64,000 nucleotides of DNA from Heracleum sosnowskyi (GCA_030848705.1 JAUIZM010000161.1:1-64000), one strand, 5' to 3'; shown: positions 14,190 to 29,390, counted from the stretch's first letter. A program made the numbers and translations. Notes: generated from the sequence alone by a model not told the origin.

Positions 14190-15959
14190 TCACGTTTTTT
14201 TGTCTGTACGTCCATTTTGTACCTCTATTTTAGCACGTGACAAAAAAAATCGGAAGAAAAATGTCCGGAACCTCGTTTTTTGAGCGCGTGAAAATGCCAG
14301 TGAAACCAGTTTTGGGCCAAAAAGTGGATTTTTTCCCATTTTCGGGGGTCGAAAAAAACCATTTCCGAAAATGAAATTTCGCGTTTTTTGGTCCGTACAT
14401 CCATTTTGTACCTCTATTTTAGCACGTGACAAAAAAAATCGAAAGAAAAATGTCCGGAACCTCGTTTTTTGAGCGCGTGAAAATTCCAGTGAAACCAGTT
14501 TTGGGCCAAAAAGTGGGTTTTTTCCCATTTTCGGGGGTCGAAAAAACCCATTTCCGGAAATGAAATTTCGCATTTTTTGTTCCGTACGTCCATTTTGTAC
14601 CTCTATTTTAGCACGTGACAAAAAAAATCGGAAGAAAAATGTCCGGAACCTCGTTTTTTGAGCGCGTGAAAATGCCAGTGAAACCAGTTTTGGGCCAAAA
14701 AGTAGGGTTTTTCCCATTTTCGGGGGTCGAAAAAACCCATTTTCGGAAATGAAATTTCACGTTTTTTTCTCCGTACGTCCATTTTGTACCTCTATTTTAG
14801 CACGTGACAAAAAAAATCGGAAGAAAAATGTCCGGAACCTCGTTTTTTGAGCGCGTGAAAATGCCAGTGAAACCAGTTTTGGGCCAAAAAGTGGGTTTTT
14901 TCCCATTTTCGGGGGTCGAAAAAACCCATTTCCGAAAATGAAATTTCGCATTTTTTCGTCCTTACGTCCATTTTGTACCTCTATTTTAGCACGTGACAAA
15001 AAAAATCGGAAGAAAAATGTCCGGAACCTCGTTTTTTGAGCGCGTGAAAATTCCAGTGAAACCAGTTTTGGGCCAAAAACTGGGTTTTTTCCCATTTTCG
15101 GGGGTCGAAAAAACCCATTTCCGGAAATGAAATTCCGCGTTTTTTGGTCCGTACATCCATTTTGTACCTCTATTTTAGCACGTGACAAAAAAAATTGGAA
15201 GAAAAATGTCCGGAACCTCATTTTTTGAGCGCGCGAAAATGCCAGTGAAACTAGTTTTGGGCCAAAAAGTGGGTTTTTTCCCATTTTCGGGGGTCGAAAA
15301 AACCCATTTTCGGAAATGAAATTTCACGTTTTTTTGTCCTTACGTCCATTTTGTACCTCTATTTTAGCACGTTACAAAAAAAATCGGAAGAAAAATGTCT
15401 GGAACCTCATTTTTTGATCGCGTGAAAATGCCAGTGAAACCAGTTTTGGGCCAAAAAGTGGGTTTTTTCCCATTTTCGGGGGTCGAAAAAACCCATTTCC
15501 GGAAATGAAATTTCGCGTTTTTTCTTCCGTACGTCCATTTTGTACCTCTATTTTAGCACGTGACAAAAAAAATCGGAAGAAAAATGTCCGGAACCTCGTT
15601 TTTTGAGCGCGTGAAAATGCCAGTGAAACCAGTTTTGGGCCAAAAAGTGGGTTTTTACCCATTTTCGGGGGTCGAAAAAACCCATTTCCGGAAATGAAAT
15701 TCCGCGTTTTTTGGTCCGTACATCCATTTTGTACCTCTATTTTAGCACGTGACAAAAAAAATCGGAAGAAAAATGTCCGGAACCTCGTTTTTTGAGCGCG
15801 TGAAAATGCCACTGAAACCAGTTTTGGGCCAAAAAGTGGGTTTTTTCCCATTTTCGGGGGTCGAAAAAACCCATTTCCGGAAATGAAATTTCAAGTTTTT
15901 TGCTCCGTACATCCATTTTGTACCTCTATTTTAGCACGTTACAAAAAAATCGGAAGAAA

Positions 15960-18900
15960 AATGTCTGGAACCTCATTTTTTGAGCGCGTGAAAATGCCAG
16001 TGAAACCAGTTTTGGGCCAAAAAGTGGGTTTTTTCCCATTTTCGGGGGTCGAAAAAACCCATTTCCGGAAATGAAATTTCGCGTTTTTTCATCCGTACGT
16101 CCATTTTGTACCTCTATTTTAGCACGTGACAAAAAAAATCGGAAGAAAAATGTCCGGAACCTCGTTTTTTGAGCGCGTGAAAATGCCAGGGAAACCAGTT
16201 TTGGGCCAAAAAGTGGGTTTTTACCCATTTTCGGGGGTCGAAAAAACCCATTTCCGGGAATGAAATTTCGCATTTTTTCGTCCGTACGTTCATTTTGTAC
16301 CTCTATTTTAGCACGTGACAAAAAAATCGGAAGAAAAATGTCCGGAACCTCGTTTTTTGAGCGCGTGAAAATGCCAGTGAAACCAATTTTGGGCCAAAAA
16401 ATGGATTTTTTCCCATTTTCGAGGGTCGAAAAAACCCATTTCCGAAAATGAAATTTCGCGTTTTTTCGTCCGTACGTCCATTTTGTACCTCTATTTTAGC
16501 ACGTGACAAAAAAAATCGGAAGAAAAATGTCCGGAACCTCGTTTTTTGAGCGCGTGAAAATTCCAGTGAAACCAGTTTTGGGCCAAAAAGTGGGTTTTTT
16601 CCCATTTTCGGGGGTCGAAAAAACCCATTTCCGGAAATGAAATTCCGCGTTTTTTGGTCCGTACATCCATTTTGTACCTCTATTTTAGCACGTGACAAAA
16701 AAAATCGGAAGAAAAATGTCCGGAACCTCATTTTTTGAGCGCGCGAAAATGCCAGTGAAACCAGTTTTGGGCCAAAAAGTGGGTTTTTTCCCATTTTCGG
16801 GGGTCGAAAAAACCCATTTTCGGAAATGAAATTTCACGTTTTTTTGTCCGTACGTCCATTTTGTACCTCTATTTTAGCACGTTACAAAAAAAATCGGAAG
16901 AAAAATGTCTGGAACTTCATTTTTTGAGCGCGTGAAAATGCCAGTGAAACCAGTTTTGGGCCAAAAAGTGGGTTTTTTCCCATTTTCGGGGGTCGAAAAA
17001 ACCCATTTCCGGAAATGAAATTTCGTGTTTTTTCTTCCGTACGTCCATTTTGTACCTCTATTTTAGCACGTGACAAAAAAAATCGGAAGAAAAATGTCCG
17101 GAACCTCGTTTTTTGAGCGCGTGAAAATGCCAGTGAAACCAGTTTTGGGCCAAAAAGTGGGTTTTTACCCATTTTCGGGGGTCGAAAAAACCCATTTCCG
17201 GAAATGAAATTCCGCGTTTTTTGGTCCGTACATCCATTTTGTACCTCTATTTTAGCACGTGACAAAAAAAATCGGAAGAAAAATGTCCGGAACCTCGTTT
17301 TTTGAGCGCGCGAAAATGCCAGTGAAACCAGTTTTGGGCCAAAAAGTGGGTTTTTTCCCATTTTCGGGGGTCGAAAAAACCCATTTCCGGAAATGAAATT
17401 TCGTATTTTTTGGTCCGTACGTCCATTTTGTACCTCTATTTTAGCACGTGACAAAAAAAATCGGAAGAAAAATGTCTGGAACCTCGTTTTTTGAGCGCGT
17501 GAAAATGCCAGTGAAACCAGTTTTGGGCCAAAAAGTGGGTTTTTTCCCATTTTCGGGGGTCGAAAAAACCCATTTTCGGAAATTAAATTTCACGTTTTTT
17601 TGTCCGTACGTCCATTTTGTACCTCTATTTTAGCACGTGACAAAAAAAATCGGAAGAAAAATGTCCGGAACCTCGTTTTTTGAGCGCGTGAAAATGCCAG
17701 TGAAACCAGTTTTGGGCCAAAAAGTGGGTTTTTTCCCATTTTCGGGGGTCGAAAAAACCCATTTCCGGAAATGAAATTTCGCGTTTTTTGCTCCGTACGT
17801 CCATTTTATACCTCTATTTTAGCACGTGACAAAAAAAATCGGAAGAAAAATGTCCGAAACCTCGTTTTTTGAGCGCGTGAAAATGCCAGTGAAACCAGTT
17901 TTGGGCCAAAAAGTGGGTTTTTTCCCATTTTCGGGGGTCGAAAAAACCCATTTCCGGAAATGAAATTTCACGTTTTTTGCTCCGTACATCCATTTTGTAC
18001 CTCTATTTTAGCACGTTACAAAAAAATCGGAAGAAAAATGTCTGGAACCTCATTTTTTGAGCGCGTGAAAATGCCAGTGAAACCAGTTTTGGGCCAAAAA
18101 GTGGGTTTTTTCCCATTTTCGGGGGTCGAAAAAACCCATTTCCGGAAATGAAATTTCGCGTTTTTTCATCCGTACGTCCATTTTGTACCTCTATTTTAGC
18201 ACGTGACAAAAAAAATCGGAAGAAAAATGTCCGGAACCTCGTTTTTTGAGCGCGTGAAAATGCCAGTGAAACCAGTTTTGGGCCAAAAAGTGGGTTTTTA
18301 CCCATTTTCGGGGGTCGAAAAAACCCATTTCCGGAAATGAAATTTCGCATTTTTTCGTCCGTACGTTCATTTTGTACCTCTATTTTAGCACGTGACAAAA
18401 AAATCGGAAGAAAAATGTCCGGAACCTCGTTTTTTGAGCGCGTGAAAATGCCAGTGAAACCAGTTTTGGGCCAAAAAGTGGATTTTTTCCCATTTTCGGG
18501 GGTCGAAAAAACCCATTTCCGAAAATGAAATTTCGCGTTTTTTTCGTCCGTACGTCCATTTTGTACCTCTATTTTAGCACGTGACAAAAAAAATCGGAAG
18601 AAAAATGTCCGGAACCTCGTTTTTTGAGCGCGTGAAAATTCCAGTGAAACCAGTTTTGGGCCAAAAAGTGGGTTTTTTCCCATTTTCGGGGGTCGAAAAA
18701 ACCCATTTCCGGAAATGAAATTCCGCGTTTTTTGGTCCGTACATCCATTTTGTACCTCTATTTTAGCACGTGACAAAAAAAATCGGAAGAAAAATGTCCG
18801 GAACCTCGTTTTTTGAGCGCGCGAAAATGCCAGTGAAACCAGTTTTGGGCCAAAAAGTGGGTTTTTTCCCATTTTCGGGGGTCGAAAAAACCCATTTCCG

Positions 18901-21900
18901 GAAATGAAATTTCATATTTTTTGGTCCGTACGTCCATTTTGTACCTATATTTTAGCACTTGACAAAAAAAATCGGAAGAAAAATGTCCGGAACCTCGTTT
19001 TTTGAGCGCGTGAAAATGCCAGTGAAACCAGTTTTGGGCCAAAAAGTGGCTTTTTTTCCATTTTCGGGGGTCGAAAAAACCCATTTCCGGAAATGAAATT
19101 TCGCATTTTTTGCTCCGTACGTCCATTTTATACCTCTATTTTAGCACGTGACAAAAAAAATCGGAAGAAAAATGTCCGGAACCTCGTTTTTTGAGCGCGT
19201 GAAAATGCCAGTGAAACCAGTTTTGGGCCAAAAAGTGGGTTTTTTCCCATTTTCGGGGGTCGAAAAAACCCATTTCCGGAAATGAAATTTCACGTTTTTT
19301 GCTCCGTACATCCATTTTGTACCTCTATTTTAGCACGTTACAAAAAAAATCGGAAGAAAAATGTCTCGAACCTCATTTTTTGAGCGCGTGAAAATGCCAG
19401 TGAAACCAGTTTTGGGCCAAAAAGTGGGTTTTTTCCCATTTTCGGGGGTCGAAAAAACCCATTTTCGGAAATGAAATTTCACGTTTTTTTGTCCGTACGT
19501 CCATTTTGTACCTCTATTTTAGCACGTGACAAAAAAAATCGGAAGAAAAATGTCCGGAACCTCGTTTTTTGAGCGCGTGAAAATGCCAGTGAAACCAGTT
19601 TTGGGCCAAAAAGTGGATTTTTTCCCATTTTCGGGGGTCGAAAAAAACCATTTCCGAAAATGAAATTTCGCGTTTTTTGGTCCGTACGTCCATTTTGTAC
19701 CTCTATTTTAGCAAGTGACAAAAAAAATCGGAAGAAAAATGTCCGGAACCTCGTTTTTTGAGCGCGTGAAAATTCGAGTGAAACCAGTTTTGGGCCAAAA
19801 AGTGGGTTTTTTCCCATTTTCGGGGGTCGAAAAAACCCATTTCCGGAAATGAAATTCCGCGTTTTTTGGTCCGTACATCCATTTTGTACCTCTATTTTAG
19901 CACGTGACAAAAAAAATCGGAAGAAAAATGTCCGGAACCTCGTTTTTTGAGCGCGCGAAAATGCCAGTGAAACCAGTTTTGGGCCAAAAAGTGGGTTTTT
20001 TCCCATTTTCGGGGGTCGAAAAAACCCATTTCCGGAAATGAAATTTCACGTTTTTTGCTCCGTACATCCATTTTGTACCTCTATTTTAGCACGTTACAAA
20101 AAAAATCGGAAGAAAAATGTCTCGAACCTCATTTTTTGAGCGCGTGAAAATGCCAGTGAAACCAGTTTTGGGCCAAAAAGTGGGTTTTTTCCCATTTTCG
20201 GGGGTCGAAAAAACCCATTTTCGGAAATGAAATTTCACGTTTTTTTGTCCGTACGTCCATTTTGTACCTCTATTTTAGCACGTGACAAAAAAAATCGGAA
20301 GAAAAATGTCCGGAACCTCGTTTTTTGAGCGCGTGAAAATGCCAGTGAAACCAGTTTTGGGCCAAAAAGTGGATTTTTTCCCATTTTCGGGGGTCGAAAA
20401 AAACCATTTCCGAAAATGAAATTTCGCGTTTTTTGGTCCGTACGTCCATTTTGTACCTCTATTTTAGCAAGTGACAAAAAAAATCGGAAGAAAAATGTCC
20501 GGAACCTCGTTTTTTGAGCGCGTGAAAATTCGAGTGAAACCAGTTTTGGGCCAAAAAGTGGATTTTTTCCCATTTTCGGGGGTCGAAAAAACCCATTTCC
20601 GGAAATGAAATTTCGCATTTTTTGCTCCGTACGTCCATTTTATACCTCTATTTTAGCACGTGACAAAAAAAATCGGAAGAAAAATGTCCGGAACCTCGTT
20701 TTTTGAGCGCGTGAAAATGCCAGTGAAACCAGTTTTGGGCCAAAAAGTGGGTTTTTTCCCATTTTCGGGGGTCGAAAAAACCCATTTCCGGAAATGAAAT
20801 TTCACGTTTTTTGCTCCGTACATCCATTTTGTACCTCTATTTTAGCACGTTACAAAAAAAATCGGAAGAAAAATGTCTGGAACCTCATTTTTTGAGCGCG
20901 TGAAAATGCCAGTGAAACCAGTTTTGGGCCAAAAAGTGGGTTTTTTCCCATTTTCGGGGGTCGAAAAAACCCATTTCCGGAAATGAAATTTCGCGTTTTT
21001 TCATCCGTACGTCCATTTTGTACCTCTATTTTAGCACGTGACAAAAAAAATCGGAAGAAAAATGTCCGGAACCTCGTTTTTTGAGCGCGTGAAAATGCCA
21101 GGGAAACCAGTTTTGGGCCAAAAAGTGGGTTTTTACCCATTTTCGGGGGTCGAAAAAACCCATTTCCGGGAATGAAATTTCGCATTTTTTCGTCCGTACG
21201 TTCATTTTGTACCTCTATTTTAGCACGTGACAAAAAAATCGGAAGAAAAATGTCCGGAACCTCGTTTTTTGAGCGCGTGAAAATGCCAGTGAAACCAATT
21301 TTGGGCCAAAAAATGGATTTTTTCCCATTTTCGAGGGTCGAAAAAACCCATTTCCGAAAATGAAATTTCGCGTTTTTTCGTCCGTACGTCCATTTTGTAC
21401 CTCTATTTTAGCACGTGACAAAAAAAATCGGAAGAAAAATGTCCGGAACCTCGTTTTTTGAGCGCGTGAAAATTCCAGTGAAACCAGTTTTGGGCCAAAA
21501 AGTGGGTTTTTTCCCATTTTCGGGGGTCGAAAAAACCCATTTCCGGAAATGAAATTCCGCGTTTTTTGGTCCGTACATCCATTTTGTACCTCTATTTTAG
21601 CACGTGACAAAAAAAATCGGAAGAAAAATGTCCGGAACCTCATTTTTTGAGCGCGCGAAAATGCCAGTGAAACCAGTTTTGGGCCAAAAAGTGGGTTTTT
21701 TCCCATTTTCGGGGGTCGAAAAAACCCATTTTCGGAAATGAAATTTCACGTTTTTTTGTCCGTACGTCCATTTTGTACCTCTATTTTAGCACGTTACAAA
21801 AAAAATCGGAAGAAAAATGTCTGGAACTTCATTTTTTGAGCGCGTGAAAATGCCAGTGAAACCAGTTTTGGGCCAAAAAGTGGGTTTTTTCCCATTTTCG

Positions 21901-24851
21901 GGGGTCGAAAAAACCCATTTCCGGAAATGAAATTTCGTGTTTTTTCTTCCGTACGTCCATTTTGTACCTCTATTTTAGCACGTGACAAAAAAAATCGGAA
22001 GAAAAATGTCCGGAACCTCGTTTTTTGAGCGCGTGAAAATGCCAGTGAAACCAGTTTTGGGCCAAAAAGTGGGTTTTTACCCATTTTCGGGGGTCGAAAA
22101 AACCCATTTCCGGAAATGAAATTCCGCGTTTTTTGGTCCGTACATCCATTTTGTACCTCTATTTTAGCACGTGACAAAAAAAATCGGAAGAAAAATGTCC
22201 GGAACCTCGTTTTTTGAGCGCGCGAAAATGCCAGTGAAACCAGTTTTGGGCCAAAAAGTGGGTTTTTTCCCATTTTCGGGGGTCGAAAAAACCCATTTCC
22301 GGAAATGAAATTTCGTATTTTTTGGTCCGTACGTCCATTTTGTACCTCTATTTTAGCACGTGACAAAAAAAATCGGAAGAAAAATGTCTGGAACTTCGTT
22401 TTTTGAGCGCGTGAAAATGCCAGTGAAACCAGTTTTGGGCCAAAAAGTGGGTTTTTTCCCATTTTCGGGGGTCGAAAAAACCCATTTTCGGAAATTAAAT
22501 TTCACGTTTTTTTGTCCGTACGTCCATTTTGTACCTCTATTTTAGCACGTGACAAAAAAAATCGGAAGAAAAATGTTCGGAACCTCGTTTTTTGAGCGCG
22601 TGAAAATGCCAGTGAAACCAGTTTTGGGCCAAAAAGTGGGTTTTTTCCCATTTTCGGGGGTCGAAAAAACCCATTTCCGGAAATGAAATTTCGCGTTTTT
22701 TGCTCCGTACGTCCATTTTATACCTCTATTTTAGCACGTGACAAAAAAAATCGGAAGAAAAATGTCCGAAACCTCGTTTTTTGAGCGCGTGAAAATGCCA
22801 GTGAAACCAGTTTTGGGCCAAAAAGTGGGTTTTTTCCCATTTTCGGGGGTCGAAAAAACCCATTTCCGGAAATGAAATTTCACGTTTTTTGCTCCGTACA
22901 TCCATTTTGTACCTCTATTTTAGCACGTTACAAAAAAATCGGAAGAAAAATGTCTGGAACCTCATTTTTTGAGCGCGTGAAAATGCCAGTGAAACCAGTT
23001 TTGGGCCAAAAAGTGGGTTTTTTCCCATTTTCGGGGGTCGAAAAAACCCATTTCCGGAAATGAAATTTCGCGTTTTTTCATCCGTACGTCCATTTTGTAC
23101 CTCTATTTTAGCACGTGACAAAAAAAATCGGAAGAAAAATGTCCGGAACCTCGTTTTTTGAGCGCGTGAAAATGCCAGTGAAACCAGTTTTGGGCCAAAA
23201 AGTGGGTTTTTACCCATTTTCGGGGGTCGAAAAAACCCATTTCCGGAAATGAAATTTCGCATTTTTTCGTCCGTACGTTCATTTTGTACCTCTATTTTAG
23301 CACGTGACAAAAAAATCGGAAGAAAAATGTCCGGAACCTCGTTTTTTGAGCGCGTGAAAATGCCAGTGAAACCAGTTTTGGGCCAAAAAGTGGATTTTTT
23401 CCCATTTTCGGGGGTCGAAAAAACCCATTTCCGAAAATGAAATTTCGCGTTTTTTCGTCCGTACGTCCATTTTGTACCTCTATTTTAGCACGTGACAAAA
23501 AAAATCGGAAGAAAAATGTCCGGAACCTCGTTTTTTGAGCGCGTGAAAATTCCAGTGAAACCAGTTTTGGGCCAAAAAGTGGGTTTTTTCCCATTTTCGG
23601 GGGTCGAAAAAACCCATTTCCGGAAATGAAATTCCGCGTTTTTTGGTCCGTACATCCATTTTGTACCTCTATTTTAGCACGTGACAAAAAAAATCGGAAG
23701 AAAAATGTCCGGAACCTCGTTTTTTGAGCGCGCGAAAATGCCAGTGAAACCAGTTTTGGGCCAAAAAGTGGGTTTTTTCCCATTTTCGGGGGTCGAAAAA
23801 ACCCATTTCCGGAAATGAAATTTCATATTTTTTGGTCCGTACGTCCATTTTGTACCTATATTTTAGCACTTGACAAAAAAAATCGGAAGAAAAATGTCCG
23901 GAACCTCGTTTTTTGAGCGCGTGAAAATGCCAGTGAAACCAGTTTTGGGCCAAAAAGTGGCTTTTTTTCCATTTTCGGGGGTCGAAAAAACCCATTTCCG
24001 GAAATGAAATTTCGCATTTTTTGCTCCGTACGTCCATTTTATACCTCTATTTTAGCACGTGACAAAAAAAATCGGAAGAAAAATGTCCGGAACCTCGTTT
24101 TTTGAGCGCGTGAAAATGCCAGTGAAACCAGTTTTGGGCCAAAAAGTGGGTTTTTTCCCATTTTCGGGGGTCGAAAAAACCCATTTCCGGAAATGAAATT
24201 TCACGTTTTTTGCTCCGTACATCCATTTTGTACCTCTATTTTAGCACGTTACAAAAAAAATCGGAAGAAAAATGTCTCGAACCTCATTTTTTGAGCGCGT
24301 GAAAATGCCAGTGAAACCAGTTTTGGGCCAAAAAGTGGGTTTTTTCCCATTTTCGGGGGTCGAAAAAACCCATTTTCGGAAATGAAATTTCACGTTTTTT
24401 TGTCCGTACGTCCATTTTGTACCTCTATTTTAGCACGTGACAAAAAAAATCGGAAGAAAAATGTCCGGAACCTCGTTTTTTGAGCGCGTGAAAATGCCAG
24501 TGAAACCAGTTTTGGGCCAAAAAGTGGATTTTTTCCCATTTTCGGGGGTCGAAAAAAACCATTTCCGAAAATGAAATTTCGCGTTTTTTGGTCCGTACGT
24601 CCATTTTGTACCTCTATTTTAGCAAGTGACAAAAAAAATCGGAAGAAAAATGTCCGGAACCTCGTTTTTTGAGCGCGTGAAAATTCGAGTGAAACCAGTT
24701 TTGGGCCAAAAAGTGGGTTTTTTCCCATTTTCGGGGGTCGAAAAAACCCATTTCCGGAAATGAAATTCCGCGTTTTTTGGTCCGTACATCCATTTTGTAC
24801 CTCTATTTTAGCACGTGACAAAAAAAATCGGAAGAAAAATGTCCGGAACCT
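15960..24851. repeat. Higher-order repeat: 26-monomer unit duplicated (offset about 4.91 kb)
   Basis: About 4 kb from 15960 to 19940 reappears at 20872 to 24851 at an offset of 4912 bp, changing to 4911 bp after an extra T near 18540. Shared markers include CCAGGGAAACC (16187 and 21099), ATGGATTTTTTCCCATTTTCGAGG (near 16400 and 21312; length noted, not all diagnostic), GGAAATTAAATTTC (17580 and 22492) and GCACTTGAC (18956 and 23867). The few differences seen include GGAACTTCG near 22391 and AATGTTCGG near 22572. Between the paired blocks, 19479 onward is also repeated at 20235 (756 bp, four monomers), showing nested duplications. Confidence 0.85.
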
Positions 24852-25929
24852 CGTTTTTTGAGCGCGTGAAAATGCCAGTGAAACCACTTTTGGGCCAAAA
24901 AGTGGGTTTTTTCCCATTTTCGGGGGTTGAAAAAACCCATTTCCGGAAATGAAATTTCGCATTTTTTGCTCCGTACGTCCATTTTGTACCTATATTTTAG
25001 CACTTGACAAAAAAAATCGGAAGAAAAATGTCCGGAACCTCGTTTTTTGAGCGCGTGAAAATGCCAGTGAAACCAGCTTTGGGCCAAAAAGTGGCTTTTT
25101 TTCCATTTTCGGGGGTCGAAAAAACCCATTTCCGGAAATGAAATTTCGCATTTTTTGCTCCGTACGTCCATTTTATACCTCTATTTTAGCACGTTACAAA
25201 AAAAATCGGAAGAAAAATGTCCGGAACCTCGTTTTTTGAGCGCGTGAAAATGCCAGTGAAACCAGTTTTGGGCCAAAAAGTGGGTTTTTTCCCATTTTCG
25301 GGGGTCGAAAAAACCCATTTCCGGAAATGAAATTTCGCGTTTTTTGCTCCGTACATCCATTTTGTACCTCTATTTTAGCACGTTACAAAAAAAATCGGAA
25401 GAAAAATGTCTCGAACCTCGTTTTTTGAGCGCGTGAAAATGCCAGTGAAACCAGTTTTGGGCCAAAAAGTGGGTTTTTACCCATTTTCGGGGGTCGAAAA
25501 AACCCATTTTCGGAAATGAAATTTCGCATTTTTTGGTCCGTACGTCCATTTTGTACCTCTATTTTAGCACGTGACAAAAAAAATCGGAAGAAAAATGTCC
25601 GGAACCTCGTTTTTTGAGCGCGTGAAAATGCCAGTGAAACCAGTTTTGGGCCAAAAAGTGGATTTTTTCCCATTTTCGGGGGTCGAAAAAACCCATTTCC
25701 GAAAATGAAATTTCGCGTTTTTTCGTCCGTACGTCCATTTTGTACCTCTATTTTAGCACGTGACAAAAAAAATCGGAAGAAAAATGTCCGGAACCTCGTT
25801 TTTTGAGCGCGTGAAAATTCCAGTGAAACCAGTTTTAGGCCAAAAAGTGGGTTTTTTCCCATTTTCGGGGGTCGAAAAAACCCATTTCCGGAAATGAAAT
25901 TCCGCGTTTTTTGGTCCGTACATCCATTT

Positions 25930-28900
25930 TGTACCTCTATTTTAGCACGTGACAAAAAAAATCGGAAGAAAAATGTCCGGAACCTCGTTTTTTGAGCGCG
26001 CGAAAATGCCAGTGAAACCAGTTTTGGGCCAAAAAGTGGGTTTTTTCCCATTTTCGGGGGTCGAAAAAACCCATTTCCGGAAATGAAATTTCATATTTTT
26101 TGGTCCGTACGTCCATTTTGTACCTATATTTTAGCACTTGACAAAAAAAATCGGAAGAAAAATGTCCGGAACCTCGTTTTTTGAGCGCGTGAAAATGCCA
26201 GTGAAACCAGTTTTGGGCCAAAAAGTGGCTTTTTTTCCATTTTCGGGGGTCGAAAAAACCCATTTCCGGAAATGAAATTTCGCATTTTTTGCTCCGTACG
26301 TCCATTTTATACCTCTATTTTAGCACGTGACAAAAAAAATCGGAAGAAAAATGTCCGGAACCTCGTTTTTTGAGCGCGTGAAAATGCCAGTGAAACCAGT
26401 TTTGGGCCAAAAAGTGGGTTTTTTCCCATTTTCGGGGGTCGAAAAAACCCATTTCCGGAAATGAAATTTCACGTTTTTTGCTCCGTACATCCATTTTGTA
26501 CCTCTATTTTAGCACGTTACAAAAAAAATCGGAAGAAAAATGTCTCGAACCTCATTTTTTGAGCGCGTGAAAATGCCAGTGAAACCAGTTTTGGGCCAAA
26601 AAGTGGGTTTTTTCCCATTTTCGGGGGTCGAAAAAACCCATTTTCGGAAATGAAATTTCACGTTTTTTTGTCCGTACGTCCATTTTGTACCTCTATTTTA
26701 GCACGTGACAAAAAAAATCGGAAGAAAAATGTCCGGAACCTCGTTTTTTGAGCGCGTGAAAATGCCAGTGAAACCAGTTTTGGGCCAAAAAGTGGATTTT
26801 TTCCCATTTTCGGGGGTCGAAAAAAACCATTTCCGAAAATGAAATTTCGCGTTTTTTGGTCCGTACGTCCATTTTGTACCTCTATTTTAGCAAGTGACAA
26901 AAAAAATCGGAAGAAAAATGTCCGGAACCTCGTTTTTTGAGCGCGTGAAAATTCCAGTGAAACCAGTTTTGGGCCAAAAAGTGGGTTTTTTCCCATTTTC
27001 GGGGGTCGAAAAAACCCATTTCCGGAAATGAAATTCCGCGTTTTTTGGTCCGTACATCCATTTTGTACCTCTATTTTAGCACGTGACAAAAAAAATCGGA
27101 AGAAAAATGTCCGGAACCTCGTTTTTTGAGCGCGTGAAAATGCCAGTGAAACCACTTTTGGGCCAAAAAGTGGGTTTTTTCCCATTTTCGGGGGTCGAAA
27201 AAACCCATTTCCGGAAATGAAATTTCGCATTTTTTGCTCCGTACGTCCATTTTATACCTCTATTTTAGCACGTGACAAAAAAAATCGGAAGAAAAATGTC
27301 CGGAACCTCGTTTTTTGAGCGCGTGAAAATGCCAGTGAAACCAGTTTTGGGCCAAAAAGTGGGTTTTTTCCCATTTTCGGGGGTCGAAAAAACCCATTTC
27401 CGGAAATGAAATTTCACGTTTTTTGCTCCGTACATCCATTTTGTACCTCTATTTTAGCACGTTACAAAAAAAATCGGAAGAAAAATGTCTGGAACCTCAT
27501 TTTTTGAGCGCGTGAAAATGCCAGTGAAACCAGTTTTGGGCCAAAAAGTGGGTTTTTTCCCATTTTCGGGGGTCGAAAAAACCCATTTTCGGAAATGAAA
27601 TTTCACGTTTTTTTGTCCGTACGTCCATTTTGTACCTCTATTTTAGCACGTGACAAAAAAAATCGGAAGAAAAATGTCCGGAACCTCGTTTTTTGAGCGC
27701 GCGAAAATGCCAGTGAAACCAGTTTTGGGCCAAAAAGTGGGTTTTTTCCCATTTTCGGGGGTCGAAAAAACCCATTTCCGGAAATGAAATTTCATATTTT
27801 TTGGTCCGTACGTCCATTTTGTACCTATATTTTAGCACTTGACAAAAAAAATCGGAAGAAAAATGTCCGGAACCTCGTTTTTTGAGCGCGTGAAAATGCC
27901 AGTGAAACCAGTTTTGGGCCAAAAAGTGGCTTTTTTTCCATTTTCGGGGGTCGAAAAAACCCATTTCCGGAAATGAAATTTCGCATTTTTTGCTCCGTAC
28001 GTCCATTTTATACCTCTATTTTAGCACGTGACAAAAAAAATCGGAAGAAAAATGTCCGGAACCTCGTTTTTTGAGCGCGTGAAAATGCCAGTGAAACCAG
28101 TTTTGGGCCAAAAAGTGGGTTTTTTCCCATTTTCGGGGGTCGAAAAAACCCATTTCCGGAAATGAAATTTCACGTTTTTTGCTCCGTACATCCATTTTGT
28201 ACCTCTATTTTAGCACGTTACAAAAAAAATCGGAAGAAAAATGTCTCGAACCTCATTTTTTGAGCGCGTGAAAATGCCAGTGAAACCAGTTTTGGGCCAA
28301 AAAGTGGGTTTTTTCCCATTTTCGGGGGTCGAAAAAACCCATTTTTGGAAATGAAATTTCACGTTTTTTTGTCCGTACGTCCATTTTGTACCTCTATTTT
28401 AGCACGTGACAAAAAAAATCGGAAGAAAAATGTCCGGAACCTCGTTTTTTGAGCGCGTGAAAATGCCAGTGAAACCAGTTTTGGGCCAAAAAGTGGATTT
28501 TTTCCCATTTTCGGGGGTCGAAAAAAACCATTTCCGAAAATGAAATTTCGCGTTTTTTGGTCCGTACGTCCATTTTGTACCTCTATTTTAGCAAGTGACA
28601 AAAAAAATCGGAAGAAAAATGTCCGGAACCTCGTTTTTTGAGCGCGTGAAAATTCCAGTGAAACCAGTTTTGGGCCAAAAAGTGGGTTTTTTCCCATTTT
28701 CGGGGGTCGAAAAAACCCATTTCCGGAAATGAAATTCCGCGTTTTTTGGTCCGTACATCCATTTTGTACCTCTATTTTAGCACGTGACAAAAAAAATCGG
28801 AAGAAAAATGTCCGGAACCTCGTTTTTTGAGCGCGTGAAAATGCCAGTGAAACCACTTTTGGGCCAAAAAGTGGGTTTTTTCCCATTTTCGGGGGTCGAA

Positions 28901-29390
28901 AAAACCCATTTCCGGAAATGAAATTTCGCATTTTTTGCTCCGTACGTCCATTTTATACCTCTATTTTAGCACGTGACAAAAAAAATCGGAAGAAAAATGT
29001 CCGGAACCTCGTTTTTTGAGCGCGTGAAAATGCCAGTGAAACCAGTTTTGGGCCAAAAAGTGGGTTTTTTCCCATTTTCGGGGGTCGAAAAAACCCATTT
29101 CCGGAAATGAAATTTCACGTTTTTTGCTCCGTACATCCATTTTGTACCTCTATTTTAGCACGTTACAAAAAAAATCGGAAGAAAAATGTCTGGAACCTCA
29201 TTTTTTGAGCACGTGAAAATGCCAGTGAAACCAGTTTTGGGCCAAAAAGTGGGTTTTTTCCCATTTTCGGGGGTCGAAAAAACCCATTTTCGGAAATGAA
29301 ATTTCACGTTTTTTTGTCCGTACGTCCATTTTGTACCTCTATTTTAGCACGTGACAAAAAAAATCGGAAGAAAAATGTCCGGAACCTCGT
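25930..29390. repeat. Higher-order repeat: 9-monomer unit in tandem (offset 1701 bp)
   Basis: Sequence from about 25930 to 27690 matches about 27631 to 29390 at an offset of exactly 1701 bp (nine monomers). Shared markers are the GCACTTGAC variant, the TTCATATTTTTTGG variant, GCAAGTGAC and ACCACTTTTGGG. The same ordered monomer set also appears around 23669 (2268 bp upstream of 25937) and 31038 (3400 bp downstream of 27638), so this cassette has been copied several times with different spacings. Confidence 0.8.
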